A DNA stretch of 64,000 nucleotides, taken from the NCBI GenBank assembly GCA_963972195.1, contig CAXATH010000004.1, forward strand, positions 124,001 to 188,000, given 5' to 3'. The notes below the pieces were generated by a model that searched no databases, was not told the DNA's origin, and was given only the letters and a program-made list of their open reading frames with translations. The DNA is from Litorimonas sp963972195. Lineage in GTDB: Bacteria; Pseudomonadota; Alphaproteobacteria; Caulobacterales; Maricaulaceae. Both the position numbers and the translations under genes were made by a program. The stretch's first letter is position 1; each line of letters begins with the position of its first letter. Below are positions 54,538-63,923 of the stretch, in pieces.

Positions 54538-56694
54538 TTAGAACTGCGTCGCGATAGAAAAGCGGACGTTACGTCCCGGCAGCGGGACAGTATCTTTTAA
54601 AAACGACGTGTGCTGCCGGGCATCCTCATCAAACGCATTATGCAAGGATAGGCTCAACCGAACCGGCTGGGTGCCGACAGGGGCCTTCCAACTCGCGAAG
54701 AGATTGACCAACGCATAATCCTCAGTCGGCAATTCAAACGCATCGACCTTGTTCTGCTCCGACGCATAATCCAGCTCGGCCCTCAATGAGAATCGATCTG
54801 ACACCGCTTCAATTCCTGTCAAAAGGGATAAAGGCGGAATACGCGGTAAATTACCGCTTTCGGTTTCGGCGCGTACATATTCGGCCAGACCATCGACCTT
54901 AATATCGAAATTCCCAATACGGGTTACGTCGAAGCCGCCTTGGATCTCGAACCCTTTAAAGGTTGCGTCTTCACCGACAAATTGGAAGACTTCCAGACCG
55001 TCTTCTTCTTCGCCTATGGCGCGTTCAAAAACATAATCCTCATAATCCGTATAGAATAGGTTCAGCGTAATAAAATGTCCTTCCTCACGATGACGCACGG
55101 CAAATTCCACGCCCGTGGCTGTCTCGATGTCCAAAGTAGGATCTCCACGCTCAAACTGCTCTGTCGCCAAATGCGGTCCGTTGGAAAATAGCTCTTCGGT
55201 CGTCGGCGCGCGTTCCGTCCGGAAAACCGTTCCCCCAAATCGCAACGCATCTGTCAGATGATAATCACCCCCCGCCGACAGGCTAATTCCATCAAAGGAC
55301 AGGTCCTGGCCCGTGAGGGCGTTTTCCTGATCTGTCCTCTCATAACGGGCCGCCCCTTCAATGTGCAGATCGCCAATCTGTTTTTCTTGGAATGTATAAA
55401 CGCCAATTTGCTGGGTTGTTGTCGGCGGCACGAAGGCCTCTTCCCCGACGGCAGAAAATTCGCGGTCGCGATACTGAACGCCATAGGCCCCTCTCCAGCC
55501 GTCCCGTTCGCGCTGAATGGCTTCAAGTCTGGCTTCATAGCCTTCATTGGAGAAGATAGTTCCAACCTCGCCGGGCCCTTCAAATTCAGTGTGGGTATAG
55601 TCGGCATAGCCGCCAAAAAGCTGAAGACGTTCGAAAAAACCATCAAGGTCAAGCGCGCCATTTACATCGAATCGCGTTTGCTCAAGCGAGATACTGACCA
55701 TCTCTTCGCCTTCCTCGTGGTCATGATCTTCGTGATCATGTTCCTCATGGTCATCTTCTTCCTCGTGACCTTCTTCATGCTCTTCTGCATGTCCGTGAGA
55801 GTGGCCGCCGGGGATACCGTAATCAGATTCAAAACGGTGAAGCGCAACACCAAAAAATCCACGGTCGCCGATATAGGATAAACCACCCGTTAGAGATTGG
55901 GATTTCGTAAAAGAATTATCCAGCGTGCCGAAAGCTTCTGCTTCTTCATCGTCATGATGTTCTTCATGGTCATGGTCTTCGTGATCTTCTTCGTCATGCG
56001 CCTCGTCGTGGTGCTCTTCCTCCTCAAGGGATCTAAAGAGTCCGCTTTCGGCGAAGCCCGGAATATCGTAATCGTCTGTTTCCTTGAACGTCCCGTCTAA
56101 ATGAACCACAAAATTTCCGAAGGCTTTGTCCAGAGACCCGGCAACTTCCCGCCCGGCATCCACGCTAGACGCGCCGACACGAAACGCCCCGTCGAGGCCG
56201 TCTTCGGGGAGGCTGTCAGGGATGCGGCCATCAATGACATTTACGACGCCTCCGGCCCCGGAGGACCCGTAACGCAGAAGCGCCGCGCCCCGTAAAACTT
56301 CAATACGCTCTGCTTGAGCCGGCTCCGCAGCAACCGCATGGTCAGGGGAAGCGGACGACGCGTCAATGGAGCCGATACCATTAGTGAGGACCCGTATCCG
56401 GTCGCCGCCCTGACCGCGCAATATAGGGCGCGAAGCACCCGCCCCAAAGAATGTTGATGAAACGCCGGGTTCGGATTTGAGCGTTTCACCAATTGTCGCT
56501 GCGAGGCGATCCGAAAGCTCATCTCCGCTAAGGACGGAAACGCCGGTAATAGCTTCGTCCACGGAACGATTAAGAGGGGACCCTGTGACGATGATTTCGT
56601 CAATTTCAGAATCAAGATTTTGCGCCATAGCCGGCGCGGCAATTATAAGGGTGGCAGAAAGCGCCGAAAAACGAAGTGAAGAAGACCGCAACAT
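54538..56694 (-). CDS. ZnuD-like TonB-dependent receptor
   Basis: Signal peptide ending PAMAQ, plug domain with the TonB-box region EIDEIIVTGSPLNRS and RGQGGDRIRVLTNGIG, and a 22-strand barrel ending in Phe (RFSIATQF). Two extracellular insertions near 221-256 and 295-333 are almost pure His, Asp and Glu. Receptors of this kind (ZnuD and relatives) import zinc across the outer membrane. I chose the ATG at MLRSSSLRF with AAAGGTG upstream, not an in-frame ATG 48 bases earlier. A small exported His protein is encoded directly upstream. Confidence 0.9.
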   Translation of the reverse strand: MLRSSSLRFSALSATLIIAAPAMAQNLDSEIDEIIVTGSPLNRSVDEAITGVSVLSGDELSDRLAATIGETLKSEPGVSSTFFGAGASRPILRGQGGDRIRVLTNGIGSIDASSASPDHAVAAEPAQAERIEVLRGAALLRYGSSGAGGVVNVIDGRIPDSLPEDGLDGAFRVGASSVDAGREVAGSLDKAFGNFVVHLDGTFKETDDYDIPGFAESGLFRSLEEEEHHDEAHDEEDHEDHDHEEHHDDEEAEAFGTLDNSFTKSQSLTGGLSYIGDRGFFGVALHRFESDYGIPGGHSHGHAEEHEEGHEEEDDHEEHDHEDHDHEEGEEMVSISLEQTRFDVNGALDLDGFFERLQLFGGYADYTHTEFEGPGEVGTIFSNEGYEARLEAIQRERDGWRGAYGVQYRDREFSAVGEEAFVPPTTTQQIGVYTFQEKQIGDLHIEGAARYERTDQENALTGQDLSFDGISLSAGGDYHLTDALRFGGTVFRTERAPTTEELFSNGPHLATEQFERGDPTLDIETATGVEFAVRHREEGHFITLNLFYTDYEDYVFERAIGEEEDGLEVFQFVGEDATFKGFEIQGGFDVTRIGNFDIKVDGLAEYVRAETESGNLPRIPPLSLLTGIEAVSDRFSLRAELDYASEQNKVDAFELPTEDYALVNLFASWKAPVGTQPVRLSLSLHNAFDEDARQHTSFLKDTVPLPGRNVRFSIATQF

Positions 56695-56760
56695 GGGTAC
56701 ACCTTTCAAACAATAAACAAGAATAAGCCCGTGCGAAAACACGGACAGAAAATAAGAAGT

Positions 56761-57063
56761 TTATTGTGCGAAAGGGGGCGCCCGGGGCGGCGGAGCGCGG
56801 CTTTGCGGTGAGGGAAGCCTGACCGAACGCAAAGTTTCGATGAACGTCTCTTTGAAGGGGACGCCGATATAGTTAGGCAGAGCCGGCGCCGGGATGGGCG
56901 CAACACTCTCATGGGACGCGACACTTACCGCGCAGACAGCGTCATCATGTTGATGCGGGCCATCGCCATAAGTCGTGGCGTGCGTTACAGAGAAAGACTG
57001 AGCAAGCAGAAACCATCCTGCCAATAGCAGGAGGAAAAAATGATATGCTCGAGACAGCGTCAC
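56761..57063 (-). CDS. Small exported His-containing protein, DUF2946-like
   Basis: A 100-residue protein with an N-terminal signal helix (YHFFLLLLAGWFLLAQSFSVTHA). The segment GDGPHQHDDAVCAVSVASHE resembles the His...Cys region of DUF2946-type small proteins often found beside metal-linked TonB receptors. The C-terminus is Pro/Arg-rich. The start is GTG with AAGG at normal spacing. It precedes the receptor by 66 bases on the same strand, so a shared transcript is likely. A role in metal handling is inferred. Confidence 0.65.
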   Translation of the reverse strand: MTLSRAYHFFLLLLAGWFLLAQSFSVTHATTYGDGPHQHDDAVCAVSVASHESVAPIPAPALPNYIGVPFKETFIETLRSVRLPSPQSRAPPPRAPPFAQ

Positions 57064-57149
57064 GTTACCTTATTACACATAGGAGCCGGGGGGGAGCAAG
57101 AGAGAATGCAGCGCTCGCTGCGCTGCTACCCTATTGTCTTTAATTAAGC

Positions 57150-57866
57150 TTAGGCTTTCAAAGCCCCTGCCTGCAGTTTACAGAGCTCCTCGATGCCTTT
57201 TGCAGCTAAGCGGGTCAGCTCTGCCATTTCAGCGGCCGTAAAGGGAACGTCTTCGGCGCTGGCCTGGACTTCGATAATACCGCCGGTTTCGGTCAAGACA
57301 AAATTGGCGTCAGCCTGGGCGTTGCTATCCTCGATATATTCCAAGTCGAGACGGCATTCACCATCGATAATTCCGCAAGACACAGCGGCCATTTTATCCG
57401 TGATTGGCGTTTCAGTTATCAGCCCTTGCTCCACGAGCTTATCACAAGCCTGAGACAGAGCCACCCAAGCCCCGGTAATAGAGGCCGTGCGCGTGCCGCC
57501 ATCGGCTTGCATCACATCGCAATCTAGAATGATTTGGCGCTCGCCAAGTTTCGTGAGGTCGATCGCAGCCCGTAAGGAACGCCCGATCAAACGCTGAATC
57601 TCGACCGTGCGCCCGCCTTGTTTGCCGCGCGCGGCCTCGCGATTGTTTCGGGAATGGGTCGCCCGGGGTAACATTCCATATTCGGCTGTTACCCAGCCCT
57701 TGCCCGAACCTTTCATCCAGCGCGGCACATTCTCGTCGACACTCGCCGTGCAGAGGACGTGAGTTCCGCCGAATTTAGCAAGGCAAGAGCCTTCGGCGTA
57801 GCGGGACACTCCGGCCTCTAGGGTAACGGGGCGTAAATCATCACGGTTTCTGTTGTTAGGGCGCAT
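57150..57866 (-). CDS. rph: Ribonuclease PH
   Basis: A 238-residue RNase PH: MRPNNRNRDDLRPVTLEAGVSRYAEGSCLAKFGGTHVLCTASV, MLPRATHSRN, RLIGRSLRAAIDLTKLGERQIILDCDVMQADGGTRTASITG. It trims tRNA 3' ends by phosphorolysis. In many Alphaproteobacteria it is divergent from hrcA; here five genes lie between them. Confidence 0.97.
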   Translation of the reverse strand: MRPNNRNRDDLRPVTLEAGVSRYAEGSCLAKFGGTHVLCTASVDENVPRWMKGSGKGWVTAEYGMLPRATHSRNNREAARGKQGGRTVEIQRLIGRSLRAAIDLTKLGERQIILDCDVMQADGGTRTASITGAWVALSQACDKLVEQGLITETPITDKMAAVSCGIIDGECRLDLEYIEDSNAQADANFVLTETGGIIEVQASAEDVPFTAAEMAELTRLAAKGIEELCKLQAGALKA

Positions 57867-57957
57867 GTTATAACCTTTCTTGACTGAGCCTTTGCGTTAG
57901 ACACCTTGGCCCGCAAATGCCAGACCGAATTGCGGCAAAGGTCAAGTGATTAAAAGA

Positions 57958-58545
57958 TTATGAGGCTGGCACACGCCGCCACGCGACAGAGTAAGGCAGG
58001 TCTTCTCCAGCGCCTTCCACCACTTGGCTTTCGTAAATATAAAATCCGTTTTTCGGGGCGGTAAAACGGTTGATCCCGCGCTTTGGGCCTATAATTTCCC
58101 GACTGGAAATCATCACGGGTTCACAGCTCACCGCTTCCAACAAATAGAGCCCTTCACAGGACTTTATATTTAGAACAGCTGAATAGCCCGCCGGAATGTT
58201 GTAATCGACCTGAAGCGTCTGGCCTGCTCGGAAATAGCCGCGCTGTACATGGAATAGGTCAAAGAACGGGGAAAAGACCGTGCGGTGTTTGTCATAGTCG
58301 ATCTTCGGCAGAGTTTTGTCTTGAGTGGTGACGGCCAATACGGAACGGTTGGATAGCATAGGAGGCAAATAAAACAGGGAAATATAGCTTAGGCACAAAC
58401 CAATGATCAAAGCCGCCGCAGTTGCCAACAAACGGCGGTCACTCATGCTACGCCGTTTAGGTTCAATATAACCCTGCCGAAAGCGGGCGACTTCATCTTC
58501 ACTTCGCTTGATGACTTGATTAATTTGAACGGTGCGAAACGACAT
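57958..58545 (-). CDS. Single-pass membrane protein of unknown function
   Basis: Not recognised. A basic cytoplasmic start (about 1-38), one helix (LLATAAALIIGLCLSYISLFYL) and a 130-residue exported domain with three cysteines (SCEGLYLLEAVSCEP). The domain has beta-rich alternation. It follows the M16 protease on the same strand with a 10-bp inverted repeat between them, so it may be co-transcribed or separately controlled. Confidence 0.7.
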   Translation of the reverse strand: MSFRTVQINQVIKRSEDEVARFRQGYIEPKRRSMSDRRLLATAAALIIGLCLSYISLFYLPPMLSNRSVLAVTTQDKTLPKIDYDKHRTVFSPFFDLFHVQRGYFRAGQTLQVDYNIPAGYSAVLNIKSCEGLYLLEAVSCEPVMISSREIIGPKRGINRFTAPKNGFYIYESQVVEGAGEDLPYSVAWRRVPAS

Positions 58546-58562
58546 GTTTTCCTAAACAAGAT

Positions 58563-58597
58563 CTAAGGTTTACCTGTTCCTACCAGATAAACCTTAG
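58563..58597. repeat. 10-bp inverted repeat in a 5' leader
   Basis: CTAAGGTTTA (58563-58572) and TAAACCTTAG (58588-58597), perfect, with a 15-base loop. It lies 18-52 bases before the start of the unknown membrane protein (minus strand) and after the M16 stop. There is no T-run on either strand, so an operator or leader hairpin is more likely than a terminator. Confidence 0.65.
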
Positions 58598-58620
58598 AAA
58601 ACCGTGAAGGTGAAAAGGCT

Positions 58621-61509
58621 CTATTCTTCTGATGGAATAGCATTTCCGTAAATATCAAGTTCTATTACCTCACCCTTTCCAGCCTCTTTCGCAAAGTTCT
58701 GAACCGGTCCGAGCTGCGTCTCACGGTCTCCAACAACGAGGTAAATCATATCTTCCTCCTGAAGGTAATTCGCAGCCGTATCCTTGAAGTCCTCCACCGT
58801 CATATCGACAAGTTCGGCTTGCTCTTGCTCCACGAAATTACGGCTTTTCCCGAAACGGCTGATTTCGTTCAAGGTACCGAGTTTGGCATTCAGAGATTCG
58901 AAGGCGCGGGTACTGTCTTTGATCACCTTATTCTTGGTCAGCTCTGCCGCTGCCGCGTCAAACTCCGGGCCATAATCCTGGAGCATACCGCGAATGACTT
59001 TAAGGGAAGGCTCCGTTGCATTAGCGCGGACACTTGTCCCGATACGGTAAGGCTGGGCCATTTCTCCAGCCCCAATTCCGGAATAGGCGCCATATGTGTA
59101 ACCTTTTTCAATCCGGAGAGTCTGAGACAAATCTCCGCTGATCCCGCCGCCAAATTTTTCATTGGTAAAATCAATTTTATTGAAATCTGGATGGGTCGCC
59201 GGAACTCCTAATCGCCCGATATAAAGTACGCTTTGTTTGCTCTCAGGCACGTCAATAAAGAAGACCTTTCCGGCATTATCCTGCTCGGGAATCGTGAAAG
59301 ACGGCGCTTCGAACCCGCCCTGATTCAGTTCTTTTGCGAGCGGAGCAAATGCAGCCTCGGCCTGTTCCGGAGAAACGTCGCCCACAACGTGGAACGTGGC
59401 GGGGACGCTGAAAAGTTTGGAATGAACAGACGTCATGTCTTCCAATGTCAGGGCAGAAACGGTTTTTTCGGTTCCGTCGCCGGGAAGTCCCATCGGATTG
59501 TCGTCGCCGTAGACGCGTTTTGAAAACGCCAGAGACGCAATAGAGTTCGGATCAGCTTCACGGCCTTTAATAGAGGTCAGCGCCGCCGACTTCACACGTT
59601 CGAACTCATCGTTTTGAAAGCGGGGCTGTAAGAGGATTTCTTCTACCAGCTCTAAAGTGGGAGCAAGGTTTCGGGCCAGGGATGTGCCGTTAATAGACAC
59701 CGTCTCGCGTCCGGCGGAGACGCCGACAAATGAACCTAAAAGCCCTAACTCCTGTTCAAGCTCTGCTGCGGATTTTGTTGCCGTACCTTCATCCATCAAG
59801 CGGGAGAGAAGCTCAATAGCGCCTTTCTTCTCTGACGTTTCGAGCTCGTTTGATCCGGCGGCAAATGTGATATTGAAAGCCACAAGAGGCGTTTCATCAT
59901 TTTCTATGCCTAAAAGGGTCACATTATTGGCAAGCTCTGCATCCCAGATGTCAGGCATTTTCACTAAAGGAAGTTCCCCGAAAGGCGGCTCTGAGCGGTC
60001 AAATTCGGTCGGCGTTTTTTCATATTCCGCCTCTTCGCCCTGACTGACCTCTTCACTGGCGACATCGGATTTCACCTCTTCTATCCATACCTCCGCCAAT
60101 TCGGATCCATCCAACGCCAGTTCCGCTTCGCCCTTGGGGACAAAGCTGGTCATGATAGCCGGCTTGTCTTTGAGGTATTTATTATAGACCGCCATAACGT
60201 CTTCGGCTGTGACGGACTTTAATAATTCGGCTTGAACCGTGGCGTAGGCCGGATCGCCGGCAAATTCATTGGATTGGGCCAGCTCTTGGCCTTTCCCCAA
60301 TATCGTCGCCACGCTTGAATAAAGACGCGTTTCCTGCTCCGCCTTAATCCGCTGAAGGTCTTTGGGGTCAACGCCGTTTTCTTCAAACTTCTCAAGAGCA
60401 GTTTGGAGCGAGGCATAAACGGCATCAAGATCCGTGTCGGCATTCGCGCGAACACGGAAGACAAACTCACCGGCCAGCTCCATGCTGTTATTATAGGCAC
60501 TGACAGAAGGGGCGAGTTTATCCGTCTCGACAACCTGTTTGAACAAGGCTGAGTTTTTACTTCCGGCAATGATTTCCCCAAGAACCCGAAGCGGAATTTC
60601 GTCTTCATTATAACTTTCAACTGTCGGGAAGGTCAGGCGGAGCTCGGGAAGTTTGGCAAAGCTGTCTTCGAAATAGAGCTTCTTATCGGCTTCGAGCGTG
60701 ACCGGCATGGGCGGAAGCGCGTCCACCTCCTGCCCTTTCGGGATTTCGCCAAACCATTGGCGGACTTTACGCTTGGTTTCCTCAATATCGATATCGCCCA
60801 CGATAGAAAGCGTGGCATTATTCGGGCCGTAAACTTCCCGGTAAAAGGATTTCAAATCTTCCAGAGTCGCCGCTTGTAAATCGGGAAGGGATCCGATGAC
60901 CGTCCAATTATAGGGATGGCCTTCCGGATAGAGGGCTTTGCGAATAACTTCCTGCGTGTAGCCATAAGGGGCATTATCAACCCGCTGGCGCTTTTCATTT
61001 TTAACGACCTGTTTTTCCCGGTCGAGGGCCGCCTGTGTCACCGTGTTGAGCATATATCCAAGCCGGTCAGAATCGATCCAGAGAATTTTATCAAACGCAT
61101 CTTTTGGGACGACTTCGTAGTAAATCGTGCCATCGCTCCAGGTCCCGCCATTTCTCTGTCCGCCCCATTCGGGAATAGCTTTGCGGTTCCACCCACGCGG
61201 AACATTTTCAGAGTCATTGAATGCCATATGTTCGAAGAAATGAGCAAAACCTGTCCGGCCCGGCTTTTCGCGGTTGCTACCCGCATGGATGACCGTAGTT
61301 ACCGCGACAATTGGATCAGATTTATCGACATGGAGAATGACTTCCAATCCATTTTCCAGCGTGAACTTCTCATAATCGAGTTTGAATTCGGCACTTTGCG
61401 CCGCCGACTTAACGCTTGGTTCGGTTTGAGGGGCCGCCTGAGCAGTCGCTCCGAAGGCGGCCAGAATGATTGTAGCGGCGCCAACATAAAGATTGGATTT
61501 AAATGACAT
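58621..61509 (-). CDS. Exported M16 zinc protease, two-domain
   Basis: Signal peptide ends near AQA (residue 25). The N-terminal M16 unit has the inverted zinc motif HFFEH with His90, Glu93 and His94, and the distal Glu in NEKRQ. A second, inactive M16-like unit makes up the C-terminal half, giving 962 aa as in PqqL/pitrilysin-like periplasmic enzymes. The ATG at MSFKSNLYVG with GGAGAT upstream was chosen over an ATG 48 bases further out. It probably degrades periplasmic peptides. Confidence 0.9.
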   Translation of the reverse strand: MSFKSNLYVGAATIILAAFGATAQAAPQTEPSVKSAAQSAEFKLDYEKFTLENGLEVILHVDKSDPIVAVTTVIHAGSNREKPGRTGFAHFFEHMAFNDSENVPRGWNRKAIPEWGGQRNGGTWSDGTIYYEVVPKDAFDKILWIDSDRLGYMLNTVTQAALDREKQVVKNEKRQRVDNAPYGYTQEVIRKALYPEGHPYNWTVIGSLPDLQAATLEDLKSFYREVYGPNNATLSIVGDIDIEETKRKVRQWFGEIPKGQEVDALPPMPVTLEADKKLYFEDSFAKLPELRLTFPTVESYNEDEIPLRVLGEIIAGSKNSALFKQVVETDKLAPSVSAYNNSMELAGEFVFRVRANADTDLDAVYASLQTALEKFEENGVDPKDLQRIKAEQETRLYSSVATILGKGQELAQSNEFAGDPAYATVQAELLKSVTAEDVMAVYNKYLKDKPAIMTSFVPKGEAELALDGSELAEVWIEEVKSDVASEEVSQGEEAEYEKTPTEFDRSEPPFGELPLVKMPDIWDAELANNVTLLGIENDETPLVAFNITFAAGSNELETSEKKGAIELLSRLMDEGTATKSAAELEQELGLLGSFVGVSAGRETVSINGTSLARNLAPTLELVEEILLQPRFQNDEFERVKSAALTSIKGREADPNSIASLAFSKRVYGDDNPMGLPGDGTEKTVSALTLEDMTSVHSKLFSVPATFHVVGDVSPEQAEAAFAPLAKELNQGGFEAPSFTIPEQDNAGKVFFIDVPESKQSVLYIGRLGVPATHPDFNKIDFTNEKFGGGISGDLSQTLRIEKGYTYGAYSGIGAGEMAQPYRIGTSVRANATEPSLKVIRGMLQDYGPEFDAAAAELTKNKVIKDSTRAFESLNAKLGTLNEISRFGKSRNFVEQEQAELVDMTVEDFKDTAANYLQEEDMIYLVVGDRETQLGPVQNFAKEAGKGEVIELDIYGNAIPSEE

Positions 61510-61614
61510 AATAGATCTCCTTTCGCGTTTCTTAGCGGGGCCGGCCCGCGCTGTCACCTTCCTTCAAATTTTGCCGCCATCGGAACCAGTTGTCCGAAAT
61601 CCCGTATTCTTTTT

Positions 61615-62124
61615 ATGGCCGAAATAATTTCACCGGAATATTTCGACTCGCTTTCGAGCTGGGAAATGGCGGCTCGATTGGGATTGGCTTGTGTTTTGGG
61701 GTTCGCTGTCGGATTCGATAGAGAAATGAAATCACGCGCCGCCGGGCTTCGCACGCACATGCTCACCTCTCTTGCCGCTGCTATTTTCATGATTATCGCG
61801 CTCGAGTTGATTGCTGTGATCGGGTCAGACAGTGACCACACTCAGATGGACCCCCTCCGCGTTATTGAAGCTGTGACAGCGGGCGTTGCTTTCCTCGCCG
61901 CCGGGACCATCATTCAGGCCAAAGGCTCAGTCAAAGGATTGACGACCGGGGCCAGTATGTGGCTGTCAGGCGCCGTGGGCCTTGCCTGCGGGTCGGGGTT
62001 TTACCGCTTGGCGCTTCTCGGGACAGCGCTATCGTTAATTGTCTTAATTCCCATCCGGTATCTAGAACGCCATCTTCCGAAAAAAGACAAATCTGATTTA
62101 GTAAGCCTGTCTGACGATGAATAA
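61615..62124 (+). CDS. MgtC/SapB family membrane protein
   Basis: A 169-residue protein with four or five helices and the MgtC motif LGLACVLGFAVGFDREMKSRAAGLRTHMLTSLAAA. Residues VGFDRE and AAGLRTH are the conserved cation-site region. The C-terminal soluble ACT-like domain of pathogen MgtC is absent, so this is the short form. It overlaps the next gene by eight bases. Confidence 0.87.
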   Translation: MAEIISPEYFDSLSSWEMAARLGLACVLGFAVGFDREMKSRAAGLRTHMLTSLAAAIFMIIALELIAVIGSDSDHTQMDPLRVIEAVTAGVAFLAAGTIIQAKGSVKGLTTGASMWLSGAVGLACGSGFYRLALLGTALSLIVLIPIRYLERHLPKKDKSDLVSLSDDE

Positions 62125-62734
62125 TTTCGCGAGAAACACTGAGGCAGCGGAGTTCAAACAGGCGCCCAAAACTTACGAATACCGGGTTTGGAATAGTTCC
62201 GTTGCTTTGACTCACCAAGAGCTGGAAGCCTCTTTCGGTCAGGGCCGCCAGGAAACACGGACGGATGTATACTTACCCCCGATACAAAATTACCTCTCAA
62301 AATTTAGAGGGCAGTCCCGGCTTGAATTAAAAGAGCGATTGGACAAAATAGACGGTATCGAAATCTGGAAGCGATCTGTCAGTTCTGGGTTCCCGGTTTC
62401 GGAGCTTGACCTGAAACAATTTCAACCCTGCGTCTCGGAATTAACCCTTTCAGCTGAGACATTTCGCGAGGCTGAAATTGCCTTAGCCTACTTCAGGGAG
62501 AGGCTCGACTTATTCCCCATTAAAAAGAACCGAACTCTTTACGAGATAGAGATTCGGGGGAAAATTGCCGCAGAAATCGAACTCACGACGATCACGGTTA
62601 ATGATAAAAAACATCAGACACTGGCTATTGAGTGTTCGGATCACCAAAGCGCCTTGAATTTAATCTCAGAGCTGGATCTCCGCCGCGAAGAAAACATTTC
62701 TTATGCAAGTTGGATTAAAAAACAATCCGGGTAG
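62117..62734 (+). CDS. CYTH-like protein coupled to mgtC
   Basis: Not firmly assigned. Alternating charged strands (YEYRVW, RLELKERLDKIDGIEIWKRSV, YEIEIRGKIAAEIELTTITV, HQTLAIECSDHQSALNLI) fit the tunnel-forming CYTH/triphosphatase fold, which uses rows of Glu, Lys and Arg to hold triphosphate or nucleotide. The exact ExExK start motif is not clear. Start overlaps mgtC by eight bases, so the products may act together in phosphate or magnesium handling; that is inference. Confidence 0.55.
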   Translation: MNNFARNTEAAEFKQAPKTYEYRVWNSSVALTHQELEASFGQGRQETRTDVYLPPIQNYLSKFRGQSRLELKERLDKIDGIEIWKRSVSSGFPVSELDLKQFQPCVSELTLSAETFREAEIALAYFRERLDLFPIKKNRTLYEIEIRGKIAAEIELTTITVNDKKHQTLAIECSDHQSALNLISELDLRREENISYASWIKKQSG

Positions 62735-62819
62735 GTCCGCCAATAGCCCTCCTTTCCTCTCATTCTGTTACATCCGCCCTCTTGCATGAAGGGCCAAAAC
62801 TGACCACATATATGCAGAT

Positions 62820-63911
62820 ATGAGCGCTCCTTTTCCAACATTTTCGCTGTCTGATCTCGACAGCCGCGCGCGGCATATTTTTCGCGATATTGTGGAGAGC
62901 TATCTAGAGACCGGCGTGCCTGTCGGGTCAAAGACGCTGGCCTTATCCGGCGGGCGGTCCCTATCTCCGGCGACAATCCGAAATACAATGGCAGAACTGT
63001 CCCGATTTGGATTGCTCGCCTCGCCTCATGTGAGCGCGGGGCGCGTTCCCACCCAAGCCGGACTTCGCCTATTTGTAGATGGTCTTTTAGAGATCGGAGA
63101 TTTGGGCGGCGCCGAACGGCAAAGACTGGAAGCCCGCCTGGCGGGCGCCGAACAGTCATCTGATCAATTCCTAGAACAGGCGAGCGGCATGTTGGCCGGG
63201 CTTGCCGGTGGGGCCGGCTTGGTTCTGAGCCCGTCGTCGGCGCCGCAATCCCCGCCCTTGCGCCATGTTGAATTTGTCGCTCTGGATGATGGGCAGGCGC
63301 TCGTCGTGCTAGTTTATACGGACGGGCGCATTGAAAACCGTCTCATGCCGAGACCCGAAGGCCTGCTGCCTGCCTCTTTGGAACGGGCCGGGAATTTTCT
63401 GTCTGCCCGCCTGAAAGGCCGCCGCCTGGAAGAAGCCCGCGCCGATATATTGGAAGAAATGGAAAACGGTCAGGCCCAAATTGACGCCGCCGCGGAGAGC
63501 CTTATCAAGCAAGGATTGGCCGAATGGTCTGGAAGCGCGGAGTCAACTGACAATAAACGCGCTTTAATCGTGCGCGGACGGGCACAACTCCTTGACAATT
63601 TGGAAGCGCAAACCGATTTGGAGCGCATCCGTCTCTTATTCGAGGATTTGGAACGCAAGGAGGAGCTGATAGCCCTTCTGGACAGGACCGAAGAAGCGGA
63701 CGGTGTAAAGATTTTTATCGGCACGGAGAATCCCCTTTTCTCTTTGTCGGGCTCGAGCCTGGTCATCGCGCCATACCGTGATGCGGCTCAAAACATTTTA
63801 GGGGCGGTGGGCGTGATTGGCCCGACCCGCCTGAATTACGCGCGGGTTATTCCCATGGTGGATTATACCGCACAATTGGTTGGGCGCAGGCTCGGCCCGA
63901 ATGCAAGATAA
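62820..63911 (+). CDS. hrcA: Heat-inducible transcription repressor HrcA
   Basis: A 363-residue HrcA. The N-terminal winged helix has RARHIFRDIVESYLETGVPVGSKTL and SPATIRNTMAELSRFGLLASPHVSAGRVPTQAGLRLFVD. The C-terminus ends VIGPTRLNYARVIPMVDYTAQLVGRRL. It represses chaperone genes through CIRCE elements. No CIRCE copy is visible before its own start or grpE. Followed 12 bases later by the partial grpE. Confidence 0.96.
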   Translation: MSAPFPTFSLSDLDSRARHIFRDIVESYLETGVPVGSKTLALSGGRSLSPATIRNTMAELSRFGLLASPHVSAGRVPTQAGLRLFVDGLLEIGDLGGAERQRLEARLAGAEQSSDQFLEQASGMLAGLAGGAGLVLSPSSAPQSPPLRHVEFVALDDGQALVVLVYTDGRIENRLMPRPEGLLPASLERAGNFLSARLKGRRLEEARADILEEMENGQAQIDAAAESLIKQGLAEWSGSAESTDNKRALIVRGRAQLLDNLEAQTDLERIRLLFEDLERKEELIALLDRTEEADGVKIFIGTENPLFSLSGSSLVIAPYRDAAQNILGAVGVIGPTRLNYARVIPMVDYTAQLVGRRLGPNAR

Positions 63912-63923
63912 AGAGAGACAGAT

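Noticed and set aside
57064..57076. Zur-like dyad GTTAC-CTT-ATTAC before the small His protein
   Set aside because: It overlaps the Shine-Dalgarno sequence, so the similarity may be accidental; the match to known Zur sites is weak.
62735..62819. CIRCE element or sigma-32 promoter before hrcA
   Set aside because: No TTAGCACTC/GAGTGCTAA pair. A CTTGCAT and ACCACATAT pair is too degenerate in sequence and spacing to call.
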